A stretch of DNA of 64,000 nucleotides from Bacteroidota bacterium (lineage in GTDB: Bacteria > Bacteroidota > Bacteroidia > AKYH767-A > 2013-40CM-41-45), in the NCBI GenBank assembly GCA_016721305.1, contig JADKIH010000009.1, positions 62,001 through 126,000 of the forward strand. The letters are read 5' to 3'. A model generated the notes under the pieces. That model saw only the letters and a list, made by a program, of their open reading frames with translations, ran no database searches and had not been told where the DNA came from. Of the stretch, positions 8,999 to 19,078 are shown in pieces (position 1 is the stretch's first letter; each line of letters begins with the position of its first letter). The position numbers and the translations under genes are program-made.

Positions 8999-11900
8999 AT
9001 TATACTTCTTCAACCCCCACTTCTGCATCAAATCATTCCAGGTATTAAATTCCTGACGATAAAAGACACCGAACCCTTGCGTGTACGGCGATTGAGAATA
9101 GTTGATGATATTGTCGGCATTGGAACGATTGAAACCTTTTAAGCGGAAATGTCCGTCACCGATTTTATATTCTGCGTAAAAATCACCAACTACGTTGGCT
9201 GTGGATTGATCACTCATGTAACCGACGTTTCCGGAAATGGTGAGCTTATCGTTGAAGAGTGATTTGGAAATGATAATCTGAAATTCGGTCGGACTATATG
9301 TATCCTTTGCCCTGTAATTGAAACCTAAATTGACTTCTTTACTCAACTGCCCTAGCCAGTTACTCACCTGATTCGACAATAACTCGGAAACACTTGCTCC
9401 GGCTCCTGCTCCGGCATCGAGACGGCCGGCAGCTTGTCCGGCTCCGGATTGCGGTAGGAACTGATTAAAGACAAGCAAGCCGAACATTTGTCGACTGATC
9501 TCCTGCTCTGAGTTCAAATAGGACTTCACAATACCTTCAGCCGTTGGATCCAATCCGCGTGCAACAATTTCGTAATTAATCGTCGGATTCATAAGCTTGT
9601 TCGACAAGAACAATCGGCAATCGACAGGGATACGGCGCTTATAGGACGAATCTGCAAGGATGTTATACAAAGATGATGTATACACGACATACACAGCTGA
9701 AATGTCTACAATCGCCTCATAAGGATCGCCGGCTTATGTAATACGACTGCCGTTGTCAATTGTAAACTTCTTGTTGATGAGATTCTGCAAAGTAAAAAGG
9801 TAGTCTCCTGTTTCAATTGTATAGGTACCATACATATTGAAATTACCGGCTGTATTAATATCAAGACGTAAACTTCCTGTTCCGCTGCCGGTAATGACGT
9901 CGCCAATTTTCTCGTCGAAGATGATATTCATGATCGCATTTCGGTTCATGTCGAGATTCATATTCAAACGTACGCCGGAGAGATCGACATGACTGCCCCG
10001 GTTGCTCTTCGCGGCCTCTGCTCTGTGATCAATGAAGGTGATGAATTCATTCTTGCTGATGTCGGAATAGGTGTTCAATGGAATATTCACAACAGTTCCT
10101 TTATCCGGACTGAGTGAAATATCCATATTCATATTCGCAATAGGTCCGTAAAACTTGGCGTAGCCGGATGCATTCGCCGTTCCGTAATAAAGTGAATTGT
10201 CTTTTGCTTCAGTATGCAGAATCTGAAATTTTGTGGCATTCATTTCTGCATCAAACCGAAAGTCATGAAAATTACTATGAGTCACTGTTCCATTAACCAG
10301 GGCTTCCTGATTATTATCGTCGGTCAGATGCATATCTTTAATTACGAATCGATCTTTCTCAACGCGGACACTTGTGCTAAACGAATAATGAGTTTGAAGA
10401 TAATTGACCTTTAAACTAGCTTTATTCAAATCGACTGTCCCTTTAAATTCAGGACGGTTAAATGTACCTCCCATGTGTAAGTCCGCCGTCACTTTGCCAT
10501 ACACATTCGACATAATATCACTGATATATCTTTCAATAGGATGGATATACAGATTATTCAGTTTTACATCGTAATCAATATTGTCTTCTTCTTTTGTAAC
10601 GTAATAGTCTCCCTTTATATCAATGATTTTCGCCGTGCCTTTAATTGCAAGTATAGAGGAAGAAAGAATCTCCTTATCACTATTGTAATTTGAATGGATA
10701 GCTACGTTTCCGATCGTGTCGGCATTGATTGAAAACGAATTAATATTTATATCGCCTTCTAATTGTGGTTTACTGTAGACATCCGATAAATTAATGCTTC
10801 CATCCATCAATCCGCCGAATAGCCCTTTCTCTGTTTTCAGAATAGTATTAAGGTGTTCAAGACTAAAACCACTGAGACTAATATTTAATTTATCGGATGG
10901 GTTCTTACTGATAATTCCACCAAGGCTGATTGATTCAACATCGCGGCTAAAGTGCAATTTTCTGATGTCAATTTTAGATGAATCAATTTCAACAAAATTA
11001 TTCTTATCCAGACTCCATGGATGATTTTCTAAAACGATATAGGACGAATCGATTTTGAAATTAAATTTTGACGCTGAAAAGAAATTAAACTCACCTTCGA
11101 GGTGTCCACGATTTACAAATGTGTCTTCATCAGCCAAACGCAAAGTAAAAAGCACTTGATTGTTCTTTGCCACCGCACTGAGAGAAGGTAATTCGACAAC
11201 AGATACTTCCTGATCATTTAGTACTCGGGTGGACTTCGCATTAACATCTAGTCGATCGTTGGCTGCAGCAGCAACAACGTTCAGATTTTGAAAAGTAAAC
11301 TTTTTATATCTGATGTAAGGCGTTGTCAAATCAAGATTAAAATCTTTACTACTGCTATTAAAATGCCCTTTCAATTCTGTATTTGGTGCGAAATCCCACG
11401 ATGGGAATAAGGTCTCTGTAAAGACATTTAAGTTTTTAAGTCGGATACTGTATGTAAAATTCTGATTGCTCACGAACGACTTCTTCGGCAAAATAACGGA
11501 AGGCAGATATTGTGGCAGAATTTCTTTAAAGGCATCACCTAATGTTGCAAATTCAAATGAGCCTTTGAAATGTGCATCAAAGTTGTCCGATGTGATGTCG
11601 ATCGAACGGAAACCACTTTCAATTTCGGAATTTATACTTATCGTATTGATGTGATACAAACTCATCCCACTCTGAAAACTGGTATTCTCAATCTGAATAT
11701 CTCCGACAATGTTATCAGAGCGATTACCCTTAAAATGAGTACTGATCCTTGACTGAATACTTGTCTCCCCGGTTAACTTAAACAAATTCAGTTTTTCGAG
11801 TTCAGCGTTTTTGATGTCGGCAAGAAAGTCGAATTCAGGAAGTGGCTTTCGGTAATCGATCGTTCCTTTGAAGTCCAATGCGAGATTCGGTTCGTCAACC

Positions 11901-13423
11901 GATACGGCTCCATTGAACAATTTCTTCGCAATCTGACCATCAACTTTAATGTTGTGGTACTCGTACCCTCTATAAACAAGTGCGTCTATTCCTCCGTTCA
12001 AGGTTGCATTGACATTCTCGAGTCGAAGCCCGTTACCTTTTACATTTACGCTAAGTGTAACCCGACCCATATCTTTGATCTTGGCTATCTGCCCTACATC
12101 GAAACGATTTGAAGATAAATGTCCGCTATAGTAAGTTGATTTTTTCTTGATATCATACTTCATATTCAAATCGGAACTGATCATTCCGATAGCCGTATTG
12201 ATTGTTCCGTAGGCAACAAAGTCATTATAGAAACCATTAAAACGGCCTTTGAAGCTTACGTCACCCAAACAAGCAAAGTTCTCCGGAACAACCACATGAT
12301 TCTTCTCTGTGAACGGATCAACAGGAATCGTTTCTATATCTTTTTTTGTGGTAAAAATTTCCTGAGCATCGACATCAAAATAAGTATCTTCAATTTCAGG
12401 TAAACCATTGATGGCAACTGAACCCTTGAAGAATGAATGATCACCCCACTCTATTCGAACATTCTTGCCCTTGAACTTATTGACCGAACCTTTGAACAAT
12501 CCGTCCAGCTTGACCTTTTTATCGATTCCCTGCAAGTCAGTAGCGAAGTAGGAAATATCCTTGAATGAAACAGTAGAATTTCTAAAATCTGATTTCCATC
12601 GGATATTATGTGTGAACTCATCGAAATCAGGGAAACTGTCATATTGAAAAACTAAGTCAGTACTTAAATTAGTATTCGGCGATTTTATCACCAGCCCATT
12701 CATCCGGATCTCCGTAGTCGACACTTTTGCATCGGCTGAAAATTCATCCACCTGGAACCCTGAAGCTTCTTTGAAACGCAGCCCGCTGATCACGGTAAAG
12801 ATCGAATCGTTTTTAGTATAGAAGTTGGAAAATTTACCGTTGATACCAGAAACATCGAGGTGTTCAAAATCGACGCCGAAGACCTTTGCTGTATCGTCTT
12901 CCACTTGGCGGCGGAAGGTCATGTCTTCCAGTACCAAAGCAGTAACTCTTAAATCCCAAGGTGCCGAAGGTGTTGTGTCTGTTGATGCGAAGTAGTCGGA
13001 TAGAAACTGAATATTATCGTGTTCCTCCCCGTGATAACGAGTCAGATTAAACTGCCCTTTGGAAAGAGAGAGCTTGCTGATCTTCAACAAATGTTTGTTC
13101 GTACTGATACTTCCAATCGACGCGTTTAACTCATCGAGCCAAACAAGTGTATCGCCATGTTGATCTTCTACATATACACCATTGAGGACCACACTTTTAA
13201 CCAATCGAATACTAACTCGTTCAACAGAAATTTTGGCATTTAATTCAGAACTGAGGTAAGAAGTAACCCGGCGACCGAGCCAGGTTTGAACCGTATCGAC
13301 CTGCAGGACGAGAAAGACCAGGCAAACCAGAAAAACCAGAATGCCCAGAAGCCAGAGGAGTATACGTTTTAGTTTTTTGATACTTTTGGATTTTAAAAGT
13401 CCTTGCCCGAAGGCAAGATTCAT
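8993..13423 (-). CDS. tamB: Translocation and assembly module protein TamB (in-frame stop near C-terminus)
   Basis: TamB is a very long inner-membrane-anchored periplasmic beta-helical protein linked to outer-membrane protein assembly and lipid transport. A single N-terminal membrane helix (RILLWLLGILVFLVCLVFLV) is followed by over 1,200 residues of beta-rich repeats and the DUF490-type C-terminus with GDPYEAIVDISAVY and RIPVDCRLFLSNKL. The reading frame is continuous over 1476 codons except for a TAA at 9734-9736 between GSRIT and AGDPYEA, where the family usually has an aromatic residue, often Trp. This is not a frameshift: both sides are in the same frame. If real, it removes the last 247 residues. 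The start codon lies only 3 bp from the divergent tsaD start. Confidence 0.9.
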
Positions 13424-13426
13424 ACC

Positions 13427-14447
13427 GTGGAAAACATCTTCATACTTGGAATAGAATCGTCATGCGATGAGACTTCGGCATCGGTGCTGAGAGGCAACGA
13501 GGTGCTTTCGAACGTCATTGCCGGTCAATTACTCGTCCACCAATTTTACGGTGGTAGTACCCGAACTGGCCTCCAGGGCCCATCAGCAGAAGATTATTCC
13601 GGTCGTAGAAGAAGCTCTTCGACAGGCAAATATAACGAAAAACGAACTTCAGGCGATAGCTTTTACAAGAGGGCCCGGATTAATCGGGGCTTTACTGGTC
13701 GGTGTCTCTTTTGCCAAGGCCATGGCTCTGGGACTGAACATTCCATTAGTAGATGTAAACCACATGCAAGGGCACGTTCTTGCTCATTTTATCCGGAAAC
13801 CGGGAGAAGACAAAGACATGCCTGCTTTACCCTTTCTTTGCTTGACTGTCTCGGGCGGACATACACAAATTGTTCGCATCAATAGTCCATTACAAATGGA
13901 AATTCTCGGTGAAACGAACGATGATGCCGCAGGTGAAGCGTTCGATAAATCGGCGAAAATTCTTGGACTGCCCTATCCCGGCGGGCCGCTGATCGATAAG
14001 TATGCAGCTCAGGGAAATCCGGATCGTTTTAAGTTTCCGAATCCGTATGCCGAGGGCCTAAATTTTAGTTTCAGCGGTCTGAAAACTGCTATACTTTACT
14101 TCATCAGAGACAATGTAAAAAACGATCCATCGTTTATCGAGAATAATCTGAACGACATTTGTGCTTCGATTCAAAAAACCATTGTCGATATACTGATGAA
14201 AAAAATCAGATTAGCAATTGAACAAACCGGTATTAAAGACATTGCCATTGCCGGCGGAGTGAGTGCTAATAGTGGCTTAAGAAATGGAATCAAGTCGCTG
14301 GAAAAAGAAGGTTGCCGAGTGTTCATCCCTGCTTTCGAATTTTGCACCGATAATGCAGCTATGATTGCCATGGCAGGTTATTTTAAATTCCTCGAAGGAG
14401 ATTTTGCGAGTCAAGATGTAACTCCTCTGGCGAGGATGCATTTTTAA
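13427..14447 (+). CDS. tsaD: tRNA t6A37 threonylcarbamoyltransferase subunit TsaD (frameshifted)
   Basis: TsaD transfers threonylcarbamoyl to A37 of ANN-decoding tRNAs, working with TsaB and TsaE. Visible motifs are LGIESSCDETS at the N-terminus, HMQGH (metal ligands), GGHTQIV, GEAFDKSAKILGL and the C-terminal GGVSANSGLR. The start is GTG 13427 (MENIFILG); no in-frame ATG is available upstream. The frame shifts near 13551-13556, where the expected YGGVVPELASRAHQ lacks two bases; restoring them gives about 340 residues, the normal length. Divergent from tamB with 3 bp between starts, so each promoter must lie inside the other gene. mtaB at 34290 acts on its product. Confidence 0.94.
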
Positions 14448-14453
14448 AGCCCC

Positions 14454-14491
14454 CAAAAAAAATCAAAAGTCAAAAATCAAAAGCCAAAAGG
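14454..14491. repeat. Heptamer array (AAAATCA type)
   Basis: Units AAAATCA, AAAGTCA, AAAATCA and AAAGCCA follow one another with a 7-bp period, starting 6 bp after the tsaD stop and ending 26 bp before the next start. Confidence 0.75.
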
Positions 14492-14516
14492 CTTCCATAC
14501 CAAAGATTGGAATCGA

Positions 14517-15215
14517 ATGACAAAACAACTTAAAATTTCGCTCATAACGAGTCTGCTTCTTGCCTTTATTTTCTCCTGCACCAACAACCAAAAACCTCTT
14601 GCCGATGAAAATGCAGTGGTTGATAAGAAAGATGATGCATTGTCGATGATGCAAAACTACCTGTGCGGTCTCTGGAGTTATGACAGTGCAAATATCCTGA
14701 ACAATGAAGGTTACTTTTTCAAGCCTGATGGCACGGTGGATTTTGTTGCAAGCGAATATACCGGTGAATGGAAAATGCTGAGAACCGATTCGCTTATTAT
14801 CTCCTATTCTTTTTACAGCGAGCACGGTGAAATTGAATACAAAATCAAATCAATGACGGCCGATCAAATGATACTGGCCGACGCCGATGGTGAATATATC
14901 TTTCGAAAAGTTCCTTTCGGAATGAATGATCAGGAAAGTGTGATCACCGGCTTCCATGGCACACTTTCGCCTGAGGATTCGAGAGAATATAATTTCGATC
15001 TTCCTTCAGCAAAAAAAATACGCATCACTTTAAGATCGGATAATCCGAAAATGACAATGCGAATTTTTGATCAGTTTAAAGAAGTTACTTCTGCCGATGT
15101 ACAGGCATGGCAGTCAATTATGGTACGAAGCGGGAAATACAAAGTCGTTGTCAGCCTTCCTAAAGGTGCCGGTAAGGAGAATGAGGATTTTGATTTGAAG
15201 GTTTATGGGAATTAG
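14517..15215 (+). CDS. Putative lipoprotein, lipocalin-like N-terminal region
   Basis: A 232-residue protein with signal peptide MTKQLKISLITSLLLAFIFSC and lipobox FSC, so probably a membrane-attached lipoprotein. Residues about 45-130 (CGLWSYDSANI, EYTGEWKMLRTDSLIISYS) resemble the small lipocalin-like folds common in Bacteroidota lipoproteins. The C-terminal 95 residues (TGFHGTLSPEDSREYNFDLP, MTMRIFDQFKEV) resemble a bacterial pre-peptidase-type beta-sandwich. Both structural guesses come from sequence pattern only. I do not recognise a named family. The stop lies inside an AGTAAGT heptamer array, and a strong terminator follows 50 bp on. Confidence 0.8.
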   Translation: MTKQLKISLITSLLLAFIFSCTNNQKPLADENAVVDKKDDALSMMQNYLCGLWSYDSANILNNEGYFFKPDGTVDFVASEYTGEWKMLRTDSLIISYSFYSEHGEIEYKIKSMTADQMILADADGEYIFRKVPFGMNDQESVITGFHGTLSPEDSREYNFDLPSAKKIRITLRSDNPKMTMRIFDQFKEVTSADVQAWQSIMVRSGKYKVVVSLPKGAGKENEDFDLKVYGN

Positions 15216-15253
15216 TAAGTTGTAAGTTGTAAGTAGTAAGTAGTAAGTTGACT
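15212..15253. repeat. Heptamer array (AGTAAGT type) ending in GTTGACTT
   Basis: About five units of the AGTAAGT/TGTAAGT family start inside the stop codon of the preceding gene and end in GTTGACTTA. This is the left-hand orientation of the most abundant array type in the window. Confidence 0.88.
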
Positions 15254-15264
15254 TATTAAAAAAA

Positions 15265-15304
15265 AGAAGCGGCTTGTAGATTGGTTCTACAGGCCGCTTT
15301 TTTT
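15265..15304. terminator. Bidirectional terminator between convergent genes
   Basis: AAGCGGC-TTGTAGA pairs with TCTACAG-GCCGCTT around a short TTGGT-type loop. It is preceded by a run of A and followed by seven T, so it can work on both strands. It serves the lipoprotein gene on the left and the M13 peptidase on the right. Confidence 0.88.
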
Positions 15305-15345
15305 GAATTATGAATTATGAATTTTGAATTTTGAATTATGAATTA
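15304..15345. repeat. Heptamer array (GAATTAT / GAATTTT)
   Basis: Five to six units GAATTAT, GAATTAT, GAATTTT, GAATTTT, GAATTAT and GAATTAC with an exact 7-bp period. The last unit contains the stop codon of the M13 peptidase gene. Confidence 0.88.
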
Positions 15346-17397
15346 CCAGATTTTCACTCGTAAGGAATCCGGTCTCCACATTTTGTCGCCTTCTTTGATG
15401 CCGAATGCTTCGTAGAATTCAGGCATGTCGCTGAGCGGGCCGTTTACACGGAGGAAGTTCGGAGCGTGTACGTCAGTCATAACTTGCATTGCTAATGAAG
15501 CATCGCGGGCATGGCCTAACCAACCGAGTGTGTATCCGAGGAAGTAACGCTGCACAGGAGTGAGTCCGTCGATCTTCTCCCCTTTTTTGTATTGTTCTGT
15601 TTTCTTGAATGCATCAAGTCCGATAACCAATCCGCCTAAGTCGGCGATGTTTTCTCCGAGTGATGCTTTTCCATTTACATGAAGACTGTCAAGCACGACG
15701 TAAGATGAGAATTGCTCTTCGAGAATTTTTGCACGCTTGCTGAAATTAAGTGAGTCTTCTGCCGTCCACCAGTTCGATAGATTTCCGTTCGGATCAAACT
15801 GACGACCTTCATCATCGAAGCCGTGCGTCAATTCGTGTCCGATTGTTGATGCAGCTGCATAACCATAGATAATAGCATCATCGGCTAATGAATCAGGTAA
15901 GCCGGGAATTAGGAACTGCGCAGCCGGTAATACGATTTCGTTATTTGAAGGATTGTAGTATGCATTGTAAGTTTGAGGTGTCATTTCCCATTCTGTCCGA
16001 TCAACCGGCTTATTGAGTTTGTCAACATAATAGTTATACTGCCATGTACGACATTTCAAAACATTCATAGCATAGGAAGAACGATCCAGGTTCATTGAAG
16101 AATAATCTTTCCATTTATCAGGATAACAAACCTTACGAGAAATTTTAGCCAATTTAGCCACTGCTTTTTCTTTTGTCGGCTTACTCATCCATTCAAGATT
16201 ATTGATGTGATTCTTGTACTCGTCCATCATATTTTGCGTGAGTTTGTCGTAACGCTGACGCATCGTTGGCGAAACGAATTTCTCTACATACAACTGACCT
16301 AAAGCATCACCGATGAAGCCCTCTTCTGCATCGAGAATTCTCTTCCAGCGCGGACGTTGAGCTTTTGTTCCTGTCAAAATAGAGCCGTAGAAATGATAAT
16401 TCTGCTGATCGAAAGCTGAGCTCAATTCGCCTGCAAAACCATTGATGAGATTCCAACGCATGTACGTTTTCCAGTCTGCAATGCTTACCGTATTCAAACT
16501 CTTCTCTACTTGCTTGTAGAATTCAGGCTGTCCTACGATAACCGTATCGACGCCTTTAATATTCATTTGAGTTAATAATTCAGACCAGTTGATCGACGGT
16601 GTCAGTTTTGAAAAATCGCCAATCGACATTTTATTGTAATTCGCATACGGATCGCGCAAATCTTCCAGTTTGCGGGAAGCTTTTGCCAGATCGTATTCAA
16701 TTTTATAAACAACAGCGCTGTTAGCCGTAGCCGTTTTTTCATCATCTCCTAAAAGCATGAACATTTTTTTCAAATGCTCTTTATATTCTTTGCGAATATT
16801 TTCTGTCCGTGCGTCGGTATTGAAATAATAATCACGCTCAGGCAAACCGATTCCGCCCTGATAAAAATGGAGAGCATATTTCTCACTATTCATTTCATCC
16901 TGGTAAATTGCATTGGAATAAAGAGGTGAGCCGGCGTAGATCTGGAACTCCCCGATTACTTTCATCAGATCAGCTTTCGTTTTGATTGCATCAATCATTG
17001 CAAACTGTGCATTCAAAGGCGTTACTCCCAGCTTTTCAATCGTAGCGCTATCCATTCCTGTTGACCAGAAATCGCCGATTCGTTGAGCATTACTTCCTTT
17101 TTCGGCTTTTGTGTTGCCGGCTGCTTCATCACTTAAGTTACGAAGCTTCTCGTATATGTCGTTACGAACCAGATTGGCAATTCCCCAACGGCGTTCGCTT
17201 TCAGGAATCGGATTGTTTTTCATCCAGTTTCCGGTGGCATATTTAAAAAAGTCGTCACCCGGCTTTACCGTGGTATCGATGTACTGAAACAAGAAATCAT
17301 CTTCTTTCACATCGGCTGTTGATTGTTTCTTTTCAGAACATGAAAGGAGCATCAGTGCCGGAAACAGCATTACAGAAATTCGTTTGAGCGTACGCAT
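15343..17397 (-). CDS. M13 family zinc metallopeptidase (neprilysin/PepO-like), lipoprotein
   Basis: A 684-residue zinc endopeptidase acting on oligopeptides outside the cytoplasm. The signal peptide with lipobox LLSC (MRTLKRISVMLFPALMLLSC) suggests a lipoprotein. The N-terminal M13 domain includes PGDDFFKYATGNWMKNNPIP. The catalytic part has NAYYNPSNNEIVLPAA, the zinc motif HELTH near residue 519 with FDDEGRQFD after it, and the third-ligand motif GENIADLGG. The end RPDSLRVKIW resembles the family CxxW terminus without the Cys. Length is normal and the frame intact. Upstream is a divergent secreted beta-propeller gene. Confidence 0.96.
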   Translation of the reverse strand: MRTLKRISVMLFPALMLLSCSEKKQSTADVKEDDFLFQYIDTTVKPGDDFFKYATGNWMKNNPIPESERRWGIANLVRNDIYEKLRNLSDEAAGNTKAEKGSNAQRIGDFWSTGMDSATIEKLGVTPLNAQFAMIDAIKTKADLMKVIGEFQIYAGSPLYSNAIYQDEMNSEKYALHFYQGGIGLPERDYYFNTDARTENIRKEYKEHLKKMFMLLGDDEKTATANSAVVYKIEYDLAKASRKLEDLRDPYANYNKMSIGDFSKLTPSINWSELLTQMNIKGVDTVIVGQPEFYKQVEKSLNTVSIADWKTYMRWNLINGFAGELSSAFDQQNYHFYGSILTGTKAQRPRWKRILDAEEGFIGDALGQLYVEKFVSPTMRQRYDKLTQNMMDEYKNHINNLEWMSKPTKEKAVAKLAKISRKVCYPDKWKDYSSMNLDRSSYAMNVLKCRTWQYNYYVDKLNKPVDRTEWEMTPQTYNAYYNPSNNEIVLPAAQFLIPGLPDSLADDAIIYGYAAASTIGHELTHGFDDEGRQFDPNGNLSNWWTAEDSLNFSKRAKILEEQFSSYVVLDSLHVNGKASLGENIADLGGLVIGLDAFKKTEQYKKGEKIDGLTPVQRYFLGYTLGWLGHARDASLAMQVMTDVHAPNFLRVNGPLSDMPEFYEAFGIKEGDKMWRPDSLRVKIW

Positions 17398-17665
17398 CAG
17401 TTGTTATTTTTGGTTTAGTGTTTTTAAAAGCGACGACAAATCTAATCATTGCCTGAACCTGCCCAAATTCTTAAGAGAGTTTAACAATAGAATCGGATCA
17501 AATGATTTTCAAATGAAAGTTGAGGAATGACGATGATCATCCAAAGTCCTAACGAGCTGATTTTTATACATTTTTGGAGCTTTGAATGGCTTTGTTATTC
17601 TATTTGAACAAAACGTGACAAATAAACCCCAAACAATTCTGTATTTTCGGCGAAATTCCAACACT

Positions 17666-18754
17666 ATGAAAAAATCTGCCCTTGCTCTTCTGACCATTTT
17701 GATTTTTGCCGGCTCATTGCCTCTCGTTGCTCAGGACCCGCATCATGGACATACTTCAAATGCAGCACCTGATACGACAACTCATTTTGCAGCGGAGAAG
17801 CATTTTTCAAAAGTCCGTCAGCTGACTTTCGGAGGCGATAATGCTGAAGCTTATTTTAGTTTCGACAGTAAGAAAATCGTTTTTCAAATGACGAATCCGG
17901 ATTTTAATGCTGTATGCGATCAGATCTTTTCTTCGGAATTGGAAACATTTAATCCGCGTTTGGTAAGTACGGGAAACGGTCGCACGACTTGCTCCTACTT
18001 CCTGGCGGGCGATAGCACATTTATTTATGCAAGTACTCATGAAAGTGCTAAAGAATGCCCTCCAAAGCCGGCTCCGCGTGCCGATCATAAATATGTATGG
18101 CCGATCTATGAAACTTTCGACATTTATAAAGCCGACATGAAAGGCAATATCATCCAAAAGCTGACGAATAACCCCGGATATGATGCTGAAGCAACTGTTA
18201 GCCCTAAAGGCGATAAAATTGTTTTCACCAGCCTTCGCACAGGAGATCCTGAACTTTACACGATGAATATTGACGGCAGCAATGTGAAGCAGGTCACTAG
18301 CGGTTTAGGTTATGATGGCGGAGCTTTCTTCTCGCCCGATGGCACTAAACTTATCTTCCGTGCTTCTCGTCCAAAGACAGAAGAAGAGGTTAAAGTCTAC
18401 AAAGAACTTCTGTCTCAAGGTCAGGTGATGCCAACAAACATGGAACTTTTCATTTGCAATGTCGACGGAAGCGATCTCAGACAAGTCACTCATCTGGGTG
18501 GTGCAAACTGGGCTCCATTCTTCACACCGGATGGAAAAAATGTAATTTTCTCAAGTAATCACGTTCAGAAGGGCTATCATTTTAATCTGTGGATGTGTGA
18601 TCTGAAGGGCGAAAATCTCGAACAAATCAGCTTCGATCCTGTTTTCGATGCCTTCCCTGTTTTTTCACCCGACGGAAAGCATCTGATCTTCTCCTCTAAC
18701 CGAAATAATGGTGGTGGGCATGATACGAATTTGTTTATTGCGGATTGGAAGTAG
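17666..18754 (+). CDS. Secreted PD40/TolB-like beta-propeller protein
   Basis: Start ATG 17666 gives the signal peptide MKKSALALLTILIFAGSLPLVAQ, then a His-rich stretch (DPHHGHTSN) and at least four WD40-like PD40 blades, seen as repeated FSPDGTKLIF, FTPDGKNVIFSS and FSPDGKHLIFSSNR motifs. These propellers usually mediate protein or ligand contact; no catalytic domain is attached. Mature length is about 340 residues. A -7-like TATTTTCG lies at 17642-17649, 16 bp before the ATG; an upstream TTG or ATG start at 17582 would place the signal peptide internally and is rejected. The stop is followed at once by a GTTGCGG array. Confidence 0.85.
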   Translation: MKKSALALLTILIFAGSLPLVAQDPHHGHTSNAAPDTTTHFAAEKHFSKVRQLTFGGDNAEAYFSFDSKKIVFQMTNPDFNAVCDQIFSSELETFNPRLVSTGNGRTTCSYFLAGDSTFIYASTHESAKECPPKPAPRADHKYVWPIYETFDIYKADMKGNIIQKLTNNPGYDAEATVSPKGDKIVFTSLRTGDPELYTMNIDGSNVKQVTSGLGYDGGAFFSPDGTKLIFRASRPKTEEEVKVYKELLSQGQVMPTNMELFICNVDGSDLRQVTHLGGANWAPFFTPDGKNVIFSSNHVQKGYHFNLWMCDLKGENLEQISFDPVFDAFPVFSPDGKHLIFSSNRNNGGGHDTNLFIADWK

Positions 18755-18998
18755 GTTGCGAGTTGCGGGGGGGTTGCGGGTTGCGGGTTGCGAGTTGCGG
18801 TTGCGGTTGCGGGTTGCGGGTCGGTTGGGTGCGAGGTGCGGGCGGGGTTGCGGGGGGCCAAGGGGCATCACCGACTTTGAAGTAAGTTACAATTAAGCTT
18901 CATTTCTGATACAGCTATTGCAGCGACCTATCCATAGTCTCCGGCACAACGGCCAAACCCCAAGTCAACTTACAACTTACTACTTACTACTTACTGCT
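18755..18998. repeat. Composite intergenic element: GTTGCGG array, centre, AGTAAGT-family array
   Basis: This fills the gap between the propeller gene and the efflux operon. Positions 18755-18862 hold about 13 units of GTTGCGG/GTTGCGA with a few 6-bp variants. The centre, about 18863-18960, has no recognisable feature. Positions 18961-18998 hold AAGTCAACTTACAACTTAC followed by ACTTACT units, the right-hand orientation of the common array. No gene is supported; the stop-free reading frames across the GC-rich array are a by-product of repetition. Confidence 0.85.
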
Positions 18999-19078
18999 CA
19001 AGCCCAAATATTACGTATTTTTACCGCTTCAAATTAAGCGTCCCTACCATTAGGACGACTTTTACGAAATCATCTTTT

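Noticed and set aside
9734..9736. TAA recoded as an amino acid in this organism
   Set aside because: TAA ends many other genes here at the expected family C-terminus (for example lpxB-side genes, mgtE, sucC-side genes), and TAA recoding to Trp is not known in bacteria.
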